Made by a program: the position numbers and the translations under genes. A stretch of 64,000 nt of DNA from an uncultured Tenacibaculum sp. (GTDB lineage: Bacteria; Bacteroidota; Bacteroidia; Flavobacteriales; Flavobacteriaceae), in NCBI RefSeq assembly GCF_947499065.1, contig NZ_CANMMT010000004.1:359516-423515 (forward strand), in the 5' to 3' direction. Below, in pieces: positions 27,093-35,421 of the stretch. The notes beneath the pieces are model-generated. The model did not search any database and was not told the DNA's origin. It saw only the letters and a list, made by a program, of their open reading frames with translations. Numbering within the stretch: position 1 is the stretch's first letter; the number at the start of each line of letters is the position of its first letter.

Positions 27093-29189
27093 ATGAGTCC
27101 CCCAACGACAGATCTATTGCAGCGCGCTTTAACGAGAGAAAAAGCGGCCAGAAAAGCTGCAGAAAAAATCTTAGAAGACAAATCAAGAGAACTATACTTG
27201 ATGTCTGAAGAGTTAAAGGCCGCAAATGCTAAGCTCGAAAATTTACTGAACGAGAAATCTTCTCAGCTAGAGGGGGTTTTCGAAAACTTCATCGATGCAT
27301 ACCTTATAATGGATTTAAAAGGAAATGTGCTTCGAATGAATGATGCTGCAGTTGATATTTTTGGATATGATATAGAAAAAGAAAAACTAAACGTAGTTAA
27401 CTTAATATATCCAGAAGATGCAGTATATGCATTTAAATCTTTTACGGAGTTAAAGGATAAAGGTACCTTTTCAAATTACACTGCAAGAATTTTTAGTAAA
27501 GATAAGCAAGTAAAATGGGTGCAAATTAATGCGAGCATAGTCTATGATAAAGATAATAACCCTGTTGCTGCACAAGGAATTATCAGGAATATCACAGAAA
27601 CTAAACGTACTTCAGCATTAATAGAAGAACAAAAGAAAGAACTTGATATCATTGTAGAAAATTCACCGTTTGGAATTGTACTTACAGAAGGTACAAGTAT
27701 TCTAAGAACCAATGAATCTTTTCAAAAAGCACTGGGGTATACAAAAGAAGAATTCTCTAAACTTGTTGTAGCCGATATTTCTTTTAAAGAAGATTATCCA
27801 GAGTCAAAAAAGTTAATTGATAAGATGAACTCTGGAGAGATAGATAATTTTGTATTAAACAAAAGGTATAAAAGAAAAAACGGATCAGTTTTATGGGCGA
27901 AAACTAATGTAAATGCCGTTAGAAATAGTCAAGAGGAAATCAAATTTCAAGTTGCTATTATAGAAGATATTACTCATGAGAGAGAAAGAACGTTAATTAT
28001 AGATATGATTAATGATTTGGCAAAATCTATTCTTGGGAAAAATAATATTTTTGAGATAGCATGGGAAATGACTCAGAAAATTGCGGAATATTTAGGTACT
28101 GACGATTGCGTTATTTATTTAGTAAATAGAGAAGATAATACACTAGAAAAAATAGCGTCCTATGGGGCAAAAGTAAGTGAGGCTAAAGAAATTATAGATA
28201 AATTTTCCTTACCTATTTGTAAAGGAATCGTTGGGCATGTAGCAAATGCAGGAAAAGCAGAAATTATCAAAGATACTTCTAAAGACGATCGTTATGTTAT
28301 TGACGGACAAAAAAGATTTTCTGAAATATCAGTACCAATTATTAGCGAAGGAAAAGTAATTGGAGTTATAGATTCTGAGCACCCTGACAAAAACTTTTTT
28401 AGAAAAGATCACCTTGAAACGTTAGAACACATAGCAAGCTTAGTTTCAATGCAACTAAAGAGTGCTATGAATATTAGAGAGCGTGAAAAGGCTGAAAAGA
28501 AAAATATTCAATTACTTAATAAATTAGAAAAGAGTAATAATGAGTTAAATGAATATGCTCATATAGTTTCTCATGACTTAAAATCACCTCTAAGAAGTGT
28601 GCATGCACTTACTTCATGGATAAAAGCAGATAATGAAGGGAAATTAGACGAAATGACACTTCAAAATTTCGATTTAATTGAGAATACTCTTGAAAAAATG
28701 GAGAGTTTAATTTCAGATATTTTGAACTACTCAAGTGTAGATTCTGTAACTACAGAAACTCAAGATGTGGACTTGAATGTGGTTTTAAATGATTTAAAGG
28801 AAATGCTCTACATACCAGAAAATACCACTATAAATATACAGGATGGTTTACCAATAGTAAAAGGAGATAAAACAAAGTTCCAGCAATTATTTCAAAACTT
28901 AATTAGTAATGCTATAAAGTTTGGAAATAAAGAAAAAGGAATTATAGATATTGGATTTAAAGAAGAACCTTCATTTTATGAATTCTATGTAAAAGATAAT
29001 GGAATAGGAATAGAGAAAAAATTCCATGACCGCATATTTAAAATTTTCCATTCATTAAATAAAAGTAAAGAATCTACTGGGATAGGGCTTTCAATAGTTA
29101 AGAAAATAGTTGACTTATATGAAGGGACAATCTGGTTAGATAGTGAAGTAGACAAAGGAACTATCTTTTATTTTACCATTAAAAAATAA
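27093..29189 (+). CDS. Cytoplasmic PAS-PAS-GAF sensor histidine kinase (candidate H-NOX partner)
   Basis: The 698-aa protein lacks membrane segments. In order it has a coiled coil (~1-60), PAS (~60-170), PAS (~180-295), GAF (~300-465), a linker helix, a HisKA domain with SHDLKSPLRS (His494), and an HATPase domain with N-box NLISNAIKFG, DNGIGI and GIGLSIVKK. The GAF part has the sequence SLPICKGIVGHVANAGKAEI, so it may bind a small ligand or haem, but this is not demonstrable. It has no receiver domain, so it must hand phosphate to a separate protein such as the receiver at 25857 or the LytTR regulator at 31708. H-NOX proteins typically inhibit or stimulate such an adjacent kinase. Confidence 0.9.
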   Translation: MSPPTTDLLQRALTREKAARKAAEKILEDKSRELYLMSEELKAANAKLENLLNEKSSQLEGVFENFIDAYLIMDLKGNVLRMNDAAVDIFGYDIEKEKLNVVNLIYPEDAVYAFKSFTELKDKGTFSNYTARIFSKDKQVKWVQINASIVYDKDNNPVAAQGIIRNITETKRTSALIEEQKKELDIIVENSPFGIVLTEGTSILRTNESFQKALGYTKEEFSKLVVADISFKEDYPESKKLIDKMNSGEIDNFVLNKRYKRKNGSVLWAKTNVNAVRNSQEEIKFQVAIIEDITHERERTLIIDMINDLAKSILGKNNIFEIAWEMTQKIAEYLGTDDCVIYLVNREDNTLEKIASYGAKVSEAKEIIDKFSLPICKGIVGHVANAGKAEIIKDTSKDDRYVIDGQKRFSEISVPIISEGKVIGVIDSEHPDKNFFRKDHLETLEHIASLVSMQLKSAMNIREREKAEKKNIQLLNKLEKSNNELNEYAHIVSHDLKSPLRSVHALTSWIKADNEGKLDEMTLQNFDLIENTLEKMESLISDILNYSSVDSVTTETQDVDLNVVLNDLKEMLYIPENTTINIQDGLPIVKGDKTKFQQLFQNLISNAIKFGNKEKGIIDIGFKEEPSFYEFYVKDNGIGIEKKFHDRIFKIFHSLNKSKESTGIGLSIVKKIVDLYEGTIWLDSEVDKGTIFYFTIKK

Positions 29190-29195
29190 CAACAT

Positions 29196-30335
29196 ATGAA
29201 GACTGTACAATTAAAAAAAACGAAGAATACCGATTGGGAATACTTAAGTGAAAAAGTTTCGTTAAAAGAGCCTTTAGTATTGGTATTTGGAAATAGATAT
29301 TTATTAGAAGATGAAAATATTTATAATGAAGTAAGAGGACTATTTGATGATGGACATATTGTTTTTGGATCAACATCAGGAGATATTACGTCAAAATATG
29401 TTGATGATGAAAGTATAACAATCACAGCAATAGAGTTTGAAAAAAGTACATATGTTATAAAAACTGCTAATGTATTGAATGATGATTCTAACAAAAAAAG
29501 TTTTGTAACAGGAGAAAATTTAATTAAACAGTTTTCAAGCGAAGGATTAAAACATGTATTTATTGTTTCAGAAGGAAGTTTTATAAATGGAAGTCAGTTA
29601 GCAAGAGGAATGAATGCGGCTACAGATAATGAATTACTAATTACAGGAGCATTATGTGGAGATGCAGCACGTTTTGAGAAAACGATTGCTTCTTACAATG
29701 AACAGCCTAAAAAAGGAGAAATAGTAGCTATAGGATTATATGGAGAAACTTTAGATGTAAGTTTTTCAATTAATGGAGGTTGGACACCTTTTGGACCAGA
29801 ACGAATAGTAACAAAATCTGACGCTAATATTCTATATGAATTAGATGATTTACCAGCCTTAGATTTATATAAAAAATACTTGGGAGATAAATCAGAAGAA
29901 CTGCCAGGAGCAGCTTTGTTATACCCTTTAAAAGTAAAATCGACAAACGATAAACAATCAATTGTAAGAACTATTTTAAATATTAATGAGGAAGAAAACT
30001 CAATGATTTTAGCTGGAGATATATTAGAAGGTTCTAGAGTACAATTGATGATGACAAATGTAGATAGTATTGTTAATGCTTCTGAAAAAGCAGCTTCTGA
30101 TGCTTTAAAATTAAGAAAAACAGATCCAGAATTAGCCATTTTAGTGAGTTGTATTGGAAGAAAATTAGTTTTAGATCAAAGAGTAGAAGAGGAAGTAGAA
30201 GAAGTATTAGAAGTAGTAGGAAAAGACACAACCATTTGTGGTCTTTATTCATATGGAGAAATAGCTCCTTTTAGAAATGAAACAAATTGTCAATTGCATA
30301 ATCAAACAATGACAATTACGTTAATTAGTGAATAA
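29196..30335 (+). CDS. FIST-domain protein (NosP-type candidate haem/NO sensor)
   Basis: The 379-aa protein has a FIST-N part (IVFGSTSGDITSKYV, GEN..IKQF...GLKHVFIVSEG, GSQLARGMNAATDNELLITG) and a FIST-C part (LALDLY.KYLG, AALLYPL.V, GDILEGSRVQLM, LAILVSCIGRKLVL). FIST proteins include the NosP family, which binds haem and senses NO and regulates a co-encoded kinase. The gene sits between two kinase genes, and the next start overlaps its stop (TAATG), pointing to the second kinase as its partner. I cannot identify the haem ligand from the sequence, so NO sensing here is inferred from family and context. Confidence 0.85.
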   Translation: MKTVQLKKTKNTDWEYLSEKVSLKEPLVLVFGNRYLLEDENIYNEVRGLFDDGHIVFGSTSGDITSKYVDDESITITAIEFEKSTYVIKTANVLNDDSNKKSFVTGENLIKQFSSEGLKHVFIVSEGSFINGSQLARGMNAATDNELLITGALCGDAARFEKTIASYNEQPKKGEIVAIGLYGETLDVSFSINGGWTPFGPERIVTKSDANILYELDDLPALDLYKKYLGDKSEELPGAALLYPLKVKSTNDKQSIVRTILNINEEENSMILAGDILEGSRVQLMMTNVDSIVNASEKAASDALKLRKTDPELAILVSCIGRKLVLDQRVEEEVEEVLEVVGKDTTICGLYSYGEIAPFRNETNCQLHNQTMTITLISE

Positions 30336-31381
30336 TGAATCCGTTAATAAAAAGACAGTTACGAAAATACCTTAGCCCTTCTTTACAAGAGAATGAAGAG
30401 GTAAAGAGTCTTGTTGAAGCGGTAAGTAAATCCTATAATACTTCTGAGGAGCAGTTTAGCATGTTGCAACGAGCAACAGCCATAAGCTCCGAAGAACTTT
30501 ATCAAGCAAATGAGCGACTTAGAAAAGAGTCGAAATCTCAAAAAGAAGTTATTGAAAAACTAAGAAATGTAATAAGTACACTAAACTCATACGATTTAAC
30601 AGAAGAAAATGATGAAATCTCCGAATTAGATTCTTCAAAATTAGTGGATGTTATTGATAATCAAACTAAAGAAATACTTCAGATAAATAAACAACGAGAT
30701 AGGTTATTAGAAAACTTAGAACGAAGAAACAAAGAGTTAAATGAATATACGCATTTAGTAACGCACGATTTAAAATCGCCATTACAAAGTATAGATGCTC
30801 TTACATTTTGGTTACGAGATGATTATAGAGAAGCGTTAGGAGAAGATGGAAGAGAAAAAATTAATTTAATTAGAGAAAATGTAGAAAAAATGGATGAGTT
30901 GGTTAAAGGAATAGCCAAATATTCAACCATTGGAAAACTAATTAAGGATACCTATGAAGTAGATCTGAATAAAATTGTAAATAAAGTATTAAAGAAAGTA
31001 TCAATACCTCAAAATATTACAGTAAGCATCCCTGAAATATTACCAATAGTACAAGGAGATAATTTTAGACTTGAAGAATTGTTTTTTAGTATTATAGATA
31101 ATGCAGTTAAGTTTAATGATAAGGAAGAGGGGGAGATAACAATTGATTTTACAGATACAAAAGATTTTTGGGAATTTAGTATTAAAGATAATGGAAAAGG
31201 AATGGAAGAGCAATACTTTGAAAAAATATTCTTAGCTTTTCAAAAATTAGAGAACGATTATAAATCGGCAGGAATAGGATTATCCATAGTGAAAAAAATT
31301 ATAGAACAGTATGAAGGTAAAATATGGATAGAGTCTGAATTAATAAAAGGAACAACTTTTTATTTTACACTAAAAAAATAA
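30335..31381 (+). CDS. Soluble sensor histidine kinase, probable partner of the FIST protein
   Basis: The 348-aa kinase has an N-terminal ~125-residue helical region (YNTSEEQFSMLQRA...) then HisKA with THDLKSPLQS (His144) and HATPase with IIDNAVKFND, DNGKGM and GIGLSIVKK. It has no PAS or GAF domain, so input must come from a separate protein. The 1-bp stop/start overlap with the FIST gene matches the NosP-NahK pairing seen in other bacteria. Its catalytic core closely resembles that of the kinase at 27093 (shared ELNEY.H.V.HDLKSPL), suggesting they feed the same downstream Hpt or receivers. Confidence 0.9.
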   Translation: MNPLIKRQLRKYLSPSLQENEEVKSLVEAVSKSYNTSEEQFSMLQRATAISSEELYQANERLRKESKSQKEVIEKLRNVISTLNSYDLTEENDEISELDSSKLVDVIDNQTKEILQINKQRDRLLENLERRNKELNEYTHLVTHDLKSPLQSIDALTFWLRDDYREALGEDGREKINLIRENVEKMDELVKGIAKYSTIGKLIKDTYEVDLNKIVNKVLKKVSIPQNITVSIPEILPIVQGDNFRLEELFFSIIDNAVKFNDKEEGEITIDFTDTKDFWEFSIKDNGKGMEEQYFEKIFLAFQKLENDYKSAGIGLSIVKKIIEQYEGKIWIESELIKGTTFYFTLKK

Positions 31382-31384
31382 ATT

Positions 31385-31702
31385 ATGGAACAACCAAACT
31401 TATCATACATAGATCAATTAGCACGAGGAGATGAGTCTGTAAAAAATACATTGATAGATGTTATTAAATCAGAGTTTCCTGGTGAAAAGCAAGAATATAT
31501 AGAAAGCTTCGAAAAAAAAGAATATAAAAAGATTGAAGAAAATGTTCATAAAATTAAACATAAAATTAGTATTTTAGGGTTAACTAAGAGTTATGAAGAA
31601 GCTAATAAATATGAGCATAATCTTAGAGAGGATAGTATAGAAGGAGCTGATGGATTTGACAAAATTTTACAAACAATTTCTGAATATTTGAAAACTATTT
31701 AA
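31385..31702 (+). CDS. Histidine phosphotransfer (Hpt) protein
   Basis: The 105-aa protein is entirely helical and carries VHKIKHKISILGL with His55 in the usual Hpt position (H-K..KH....LG). Free-standing Hpt proteins pass phosphate from a receiver to another receiver. It lies 3 bp after the second kinase and 5 bp before the LytTR regulator, so its likely role is shuttling phosphate between the single-domain receiver at 25857 and the regulator at 31708. NosP systems elsewhere also use an Hpt step. Confidence 0.85.
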   Translation: MEQPNLSYIDQLARGDESVKNTLIDVIKSEFPGEKQEYIESFEKKEYKKIEENVHKIKHKISILGLTKSYEEANKYEHNLREDSIEGADGFDKILQTISEYLKTI

Positions 31703-31707
31703 ACTTT

Positions 31708-32424
31708 ATGAACAGTATTATTATTGATGATGAAAAACTAGCAAGGTCAATTATAAAAGCACTTTGTAATGAAAAGGAAGGTATAACCGTTGTTGAGGAA
31801 TTTCCTAATGCAATTCAAGCCATTAAGTATTTAAATGAGAATAAAGTAGATCTTATCTTTTTAGATATTCATATGCCTGATTTTACGGGATTTGACTTTG
31901 TAAAAACGTTAAAGAATCCTCCTTTAATTATTTTATCTACATCAGACCCTCAGTTTGCAATTGAAGCTTTTCAATATGATTGTATTGTAGATTATTTACT
32001 AAAACCTATTGATGCAGAGCGTTTTGATAAAGCTATAGAAAAAGCAAAGAGTAAGAAGAGTATAGAAGCAGCAAAAGTTCAGGAATCTTCTTCTTCAAAA
32101 GAGCAAGAGGTTAATAACGATTTTTATGTGAATATTGACAGACGCTTGATAAAAATTGATTTACCAAGTATTTATCTTGTCGAAGCTAAAGGAGATTATA
32201 TCAATATAAAAACCGAAGAAAAAGATTATGTGGTTCATTCTACTCTTAAAAAAATAGAAGAAAAACTACCAGAATCATTGTTCCTAAAAATACACAGATC
32301 GTACATCATAAATGTTAAAAAGATAATTGATATAGAGGATAATAGTGTTTTAATTAAGAAAAATGTTATTCCTGTAAGTCGATCAAAAAGACCTGAATTA
32401 ATGAAGCGTTTGGACTTATTATAG
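31708..32424 (+). CDS. LytTR-family response regulator of the H-NOX/FIST operon
   Basis: The 238-aa protein has a receiver (residues 1-120; Asp7-Asp8, phospho-acceptor Asp53 in LIFLDIHMP, Lys99-Pro100) and a LytTR DNA-binding domain (~135-236) with the typical core VEAKGDYINIKTEEKDYVVH and HRSYIINVKKI. LytTR proteins bind pairs of short direct repeats 21 bp apart and usually activate virulence, surface or polysaccharide genes. Six such repeat pairs are found before genes in this window, the nearest only ~30 bp after this gene. It is the DNA-binding output of the phosphorelay encoded just upstream. Confidence 0.93.
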   Translation: MNSIIIDDEKLARSIIKALCNEKEGITVVEEFPNAIQAIKYLNENKVDLIFLDIHMPDFTGFDFVKTLKNPPLIILSTSDPQFAIEAFQYDCIVDYLLKPIDAERFDKAIEKAKSKKSIEAAKVQESSSSKEQEVNNDFYVNIDRRLIKIDLPSIYLVEAKGDYINIKTEEKDYVVHSTLKKIEEKLPESLFLKIHRSYIINVKKIIDIEDNSVLIKKNVIPVSRSKRPELMKRLDLL

Positions 32425-32427
32425 TTT

Positions 32428-32463
32428 TTTATCTAAGGAATTTTGCATTTCGTCTACACTTAA
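32428..32463 (+). promoter_or_regulatory. Candidate LytTR operator upstream of the 863-aa T9SS protein
   Basis: Cores ATCTA (32431) and GTCTA (32452) sit in TTTATCTAAGG and TTCGTCTACACTTAA with a 21-bp period. The site lies 77-109 bp before the ATG at 32540. A -7-like TATTTTTA (32508) starts 56 bp after the second core, the same distance as at the operon promoter (25823) and at 48976. Confidence 0.5.
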
Positions 32464-32539
32464 GCTACAACTTAACGAGCTTTTAAAGAGGAGAGTTAAT
32501 AGTTAATTATTTTTAATAGAGATTTTACACTATTATATT

Positions 32540-35131
32540 ATGATTAAAACTATTACTCTTTTAAAAAAGCTATTATGCATATTTATTGCATTTTTTAGTT
32601 TAAGTATTGTTTCCCAAAACACACCATTCAATTGTGTTTACAATGCTTATTTATTTCAATTCAATGATGTCTATTCAATTGATTTAGCATCAGGAAACTC
32701 TTATCTAGTTGCAGAAAATGTTACTCCAGGTAGCATTAATGCAGCAGCATACAATCCGCAAGATGGATTTATATGGGGATCATTAAGTACACCTTCAAAA
32801 ACAATTGTTCGAATAGGGAATGATTTTCAAGTAACTACCTATTACATTGATGAATTATCTTCAAGTGGAAGATATATTGGAGGAATTAGTGCAGATGGGG
32901 TTTACTATCTTAAAGGAGGGGGAACAACCTATTACAAAATAGATTTAGACCCAGACTCAGCTACTTATGGACAACATTTAGCGACAGAAAACTTATCAGC
33001 CAGTTTAAATATTCATGATTGGGCCTTTAATGCAGTAGATGGTAATTTATATACTGTAGAAAAAAAGACCAATAAACTATATAGAGTAGATCCTTCTAAT
33101 GGTGTAGTACAATCCTTAGGAGAAGTACCAATTATGTCAGGACTGAATTATACCTATGGAGCAGTATATTTTGATGCTTCAGGTCGATTTTATGTGTCTG
33201 CAAATCAAACAGGTACTATATACGTAATACAAGCAGTTCAAAACTTAACAGGTTCTAATGCAATAGACTCTAATTTATTTGCCTTCGGACCATCTAGTTC
33301 AAGTAATGATGGAGCACGATGTCCAACAGCACCGGTACCACAAGAAATTTGTGATAATGGAATTGATGATGATGGAGATGGTTTAGTAGATTGTGATGAT
33401 CCATCATGTTCTGGTTATGGGAATTGTAGTGTAATTTTAGCGCCTACTTCAGGAGGAAACGAAGGAGGATTGGAAAGTAATAACAGATTATCAGAACAAA
33501 TTAACAAACGTAATTACAACAGAGCAAAAGTTAATTATAAGTTCGATCGAAGTAAAGCAGCTAGAGTAACAAAATCTTCAAATTATAAAAAGAAAAAAGG
33601 AGGAGCAGTAGAATTAAAAGACTTTATCCCTTTAGATGTAATTAAGGAAGATAAAGTAGTAGAATCATCGCCAAAAGATTTAATAGCTATTACAAATGCA
33701 ACTGATATTTATGCAGTTGATTATGTAGAACAAGGAACCCCAGTAGCTTCAATATTAGCTTTAAAAACTGAGAATGGAGTATATGAACATACGAAATACA
33801 TTTGTGATCGTTTACTTGGAGCAGAGTTAATATCAGTATCAACCATAGAAATCGAAGGGCATCAATTTATAAAATCGTTGATTAAGAATGCAGACAATAC
33901 AGTAGAATTCTCATTAAGTCTTTCAGCAAAAGCAGTTAATAACGATGCTAATTTTGAAATAGAAAGTCATTGGAATTTAGATAAGTATGAGAGCAATGTA
34001 GGGTTTTATAATTTCCAAATATGGTCAAATTCACTAGATGATTTATATCTTTTAGCAAATGAGGTAGTGAGTTTGTTAAATGCCGTCAAACCAATTTCAG
34101 GTTATAAAACATCAAAACCCCCAACAGTTTTTGTTAGAAAAGGAAAGTATAATAACGGATCTTTAGATTTACAAATCATAAACAGAAATAGAAGTAGTGA
34201 AATAGAATTTGATGCAGGTTATAGAGAAACAGAAACAAGTAGTTTGAAAAAATCAAATTCAACTATAAACCTTGAGCAAAACTATATAACAAATCTAAAA
34301 GTAGCTACAGGAAATTTATTTGATATAGGATTTAGACTAGGAGACGGTATTGCTACACCAGATGATTTATTTATGTCAGACGGTCCATGGGGAGTAGATG
34401 CTTCGGGAGCAAATACAGTAGTGTCAAATTATGCAATAGCACCAAATAATTATACTTTTGAAGCAAAAGATTTTCCAGTTGAAAGAAATGTAGCATTAAC
34501 AGCAACAACAAGTACATTTATAGCAGCATATAGAGCATTAACTCCACGTTTTATGCCGGTTGATTTATCAGATTACAATGGATTTAAGCTAAAAGCAAAA
34601 GGAACAGGTAAGTTAGAAATCACTTTTGTTAAGAAAAGTATAGCTTCTTTTGAAGATCAATATAAAACTACTATAGCATTATCCGATTCTTTTAAAGATT
34701 ACGTGATACCTTTTACAAATTTTGTTTCTAAAAAAGGAGGAGAATTAGTATTAGATGATATAGCTACTATAGTTTTTAAAATGGTTTCAGAAAATGGTTC
34801 AGTAACAACCAAAGAAATGAATTTAAACAATATTCGTTTTTCTAAAATAGATTTTACAGAATTAATTGAGTATGAAGGCGGATTAGTAACTGCTGTACCA
34901 AATCCAGTAACATTAAGTACAAGCTTATATTTTAAAGCACAAGAACAAGAAGATCTAGAATTTGTAGTGTATAATCAATTAGGGAAGCTAGTGTATAAAG
35001 CTAATTACAAAGCAGAAGTTGGAATTAATAAAATCGATTTCAATCGTCAATCTTTACATACAGGATTGTATTTCTGCAAAATAATAGGCAAAAAAAATAC
35101 ATTTAAGCCAGTTAAATTATTAGTGCATTAG
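32540..35131 (+). CDS. T9SS-secreted protein with beta-propeller-like N-terminus and Asp-rich calcium-type motif
   Basis: The 863-aa protein starts with a signal peptide (MIKTITLLKKLLCIFIAFFS...VSQ). Residues ~30-265 form a repeat-rich, propeller-like domain (GGISADGVYYLKGGGTTYYK, NLYTVEKKTNKLYRVDPSNG). At ~270-297 a MopE-like metal-binding motif reads ICDNGIDDDGDGLVDCDD with paired Cys. From residue ~308 (GGLESNNRLSEQI) onward it is homologous to the protein at 35422. The end is a T9SS type A domain (VTAVPNPVTLSTSLYFK ... GLYFCKIIG). It is probably a surface or extracellular protein induced with the polysaccharide genes, since it shares the candidate LytTR site. The exact function is unknown. 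Confidence 0.85.
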   Translation: MIKTITLLKKLLCIFIAFFSLSIVSQNTPFNCVYNAYLFQFNDVYSIDLASGNSYLVAENVTPGSINAAAYNPQDGFIWGSLSTPSKTIVRIGNDFQVTTYYIDELSSSGRYIGGISADGVYYLKGGGTTYYKIDLDPDSATYGQHLATENLSASLNIHDWAFNAVDGNLYTVEKKTNKLYRVDPSNGVVQSLGEVPIMSGLNYTYGAVYFDASGRFYVSANQTGTIYVIQAVQNLTGSNAIDSNLFAFGPSSSSNDGARCPTAPVPQEICDNGIDDDGDGLVDCDDPSCSGYGNCSVILAPTSGGNEGGLESNNRLSEQINKRNYNRAKVNYKFDRSKAARVTKSSNYKKKKGGAVELKDFIPLDVIKEDKVVESSPKDLIAITNATDIYAVDYVEQGTPVASILALKTENGVYEHTKYICDRLLGAELISVSTIEIEGHQFIKSLIKNADNTVEFSLSLSAKAVNNDANFEIESHWNLDKYESNVGFYNFQIWSNSLDDLYLLANEVVSLLNAVKPISGYKTSKPPTVFVRKGKYNNGSLDLQIINRNRSSEIEFDAGYRETETSSLKKSNSTINLEQNYITNLKVATGNLFDIGFRLGDGIATPDDLFMSDGPWGVDASGANTVVSNYAIAPNNYTFEAKDFPVERNVALTATTSTFIAAYRALTPRFMPVDLSDYNGFKLKAKGTGKLEITFVKKSIASFEDQYKTTIALSDSFKDYVIPFTNFVSKKGGELVLDDIATIVFKMVSENGSVTTKEMNLNNIRFSKIDFTELIEYEGGLVTAVPNPVTLSTSLYFKAQEQEDLEFVVYNQLGKLVYKANYKAEVGINKIDFNRQSLHTGLYFCKIIGKKNTFKPVKLLVH

Positions 35132-35151
35132 AAATGGTGCACTAATAATTT
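35114..35151 (+). terminator. Long hairpin over the stop codon of the 863-aa gene
   Basis: A perfect 14-bp stem (AAATTATTAGTGCA and its complement) with a 10-base loop spans the TAG stop and is followed by a few T residues. It can end transcription of the upstream gene or protect its 3' end. Confidence 0.55.
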
Positions 35152-35192
35152 TAAGTTGTTCAGCACTCGTTAAAATTATAAACATACTAAAT

Positions 35193-35223
35193 AAAATATC
35201 CGCTTAACTAAGCGGATATTTTA
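35193..35223 (+). terminator. Rho-independent terminator
   Basis: The stem AAATATCCGCTT pairs with AAGCGGATATTT around a short AACT-type loop, and T-rich sequence follows (TTTTATTTAT). It lies in the gap between the two T9SS protein genes, so the second (35422) has its own promoter. Confidence 0.8.
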
Positions 35224-35328
35224 TTTATAGAAATTTTTTAGAAGAGTATACATAATGATAATTGGATTACAAAGTAATTTAGTATCGACGAATGGTATTA
35301 AAAAGCCTTAAACTATAGTAATTTGTAT

Positions 35329-35360
35329 TTAAGCTATTCTTAAGTTCTACATAGCGAAGA
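35329..35360 (+). promoter_or_regulatory. Candidate LytTR operator upstream of the DUF4114 protein
   Basis: Cores AGCTA (35332) and AGCGA (35353) are 21 bp apart. This is the weakest of the set outside the core. A -7-like TAATTTTA (35387) starts 34 bp after the second core, as at 40098, and the ATG at 35422 follows. TTTATCGACG-like sequence also occurs further upstream (35284) without a phased partner. Confidence 0.4.
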
Positions 35361-35421
35361 TTTCAAGAAACAGCTTAATAAGTGCCTAATTTTACAGTAT
35401 TAACATTAAAACTTAAGCACT

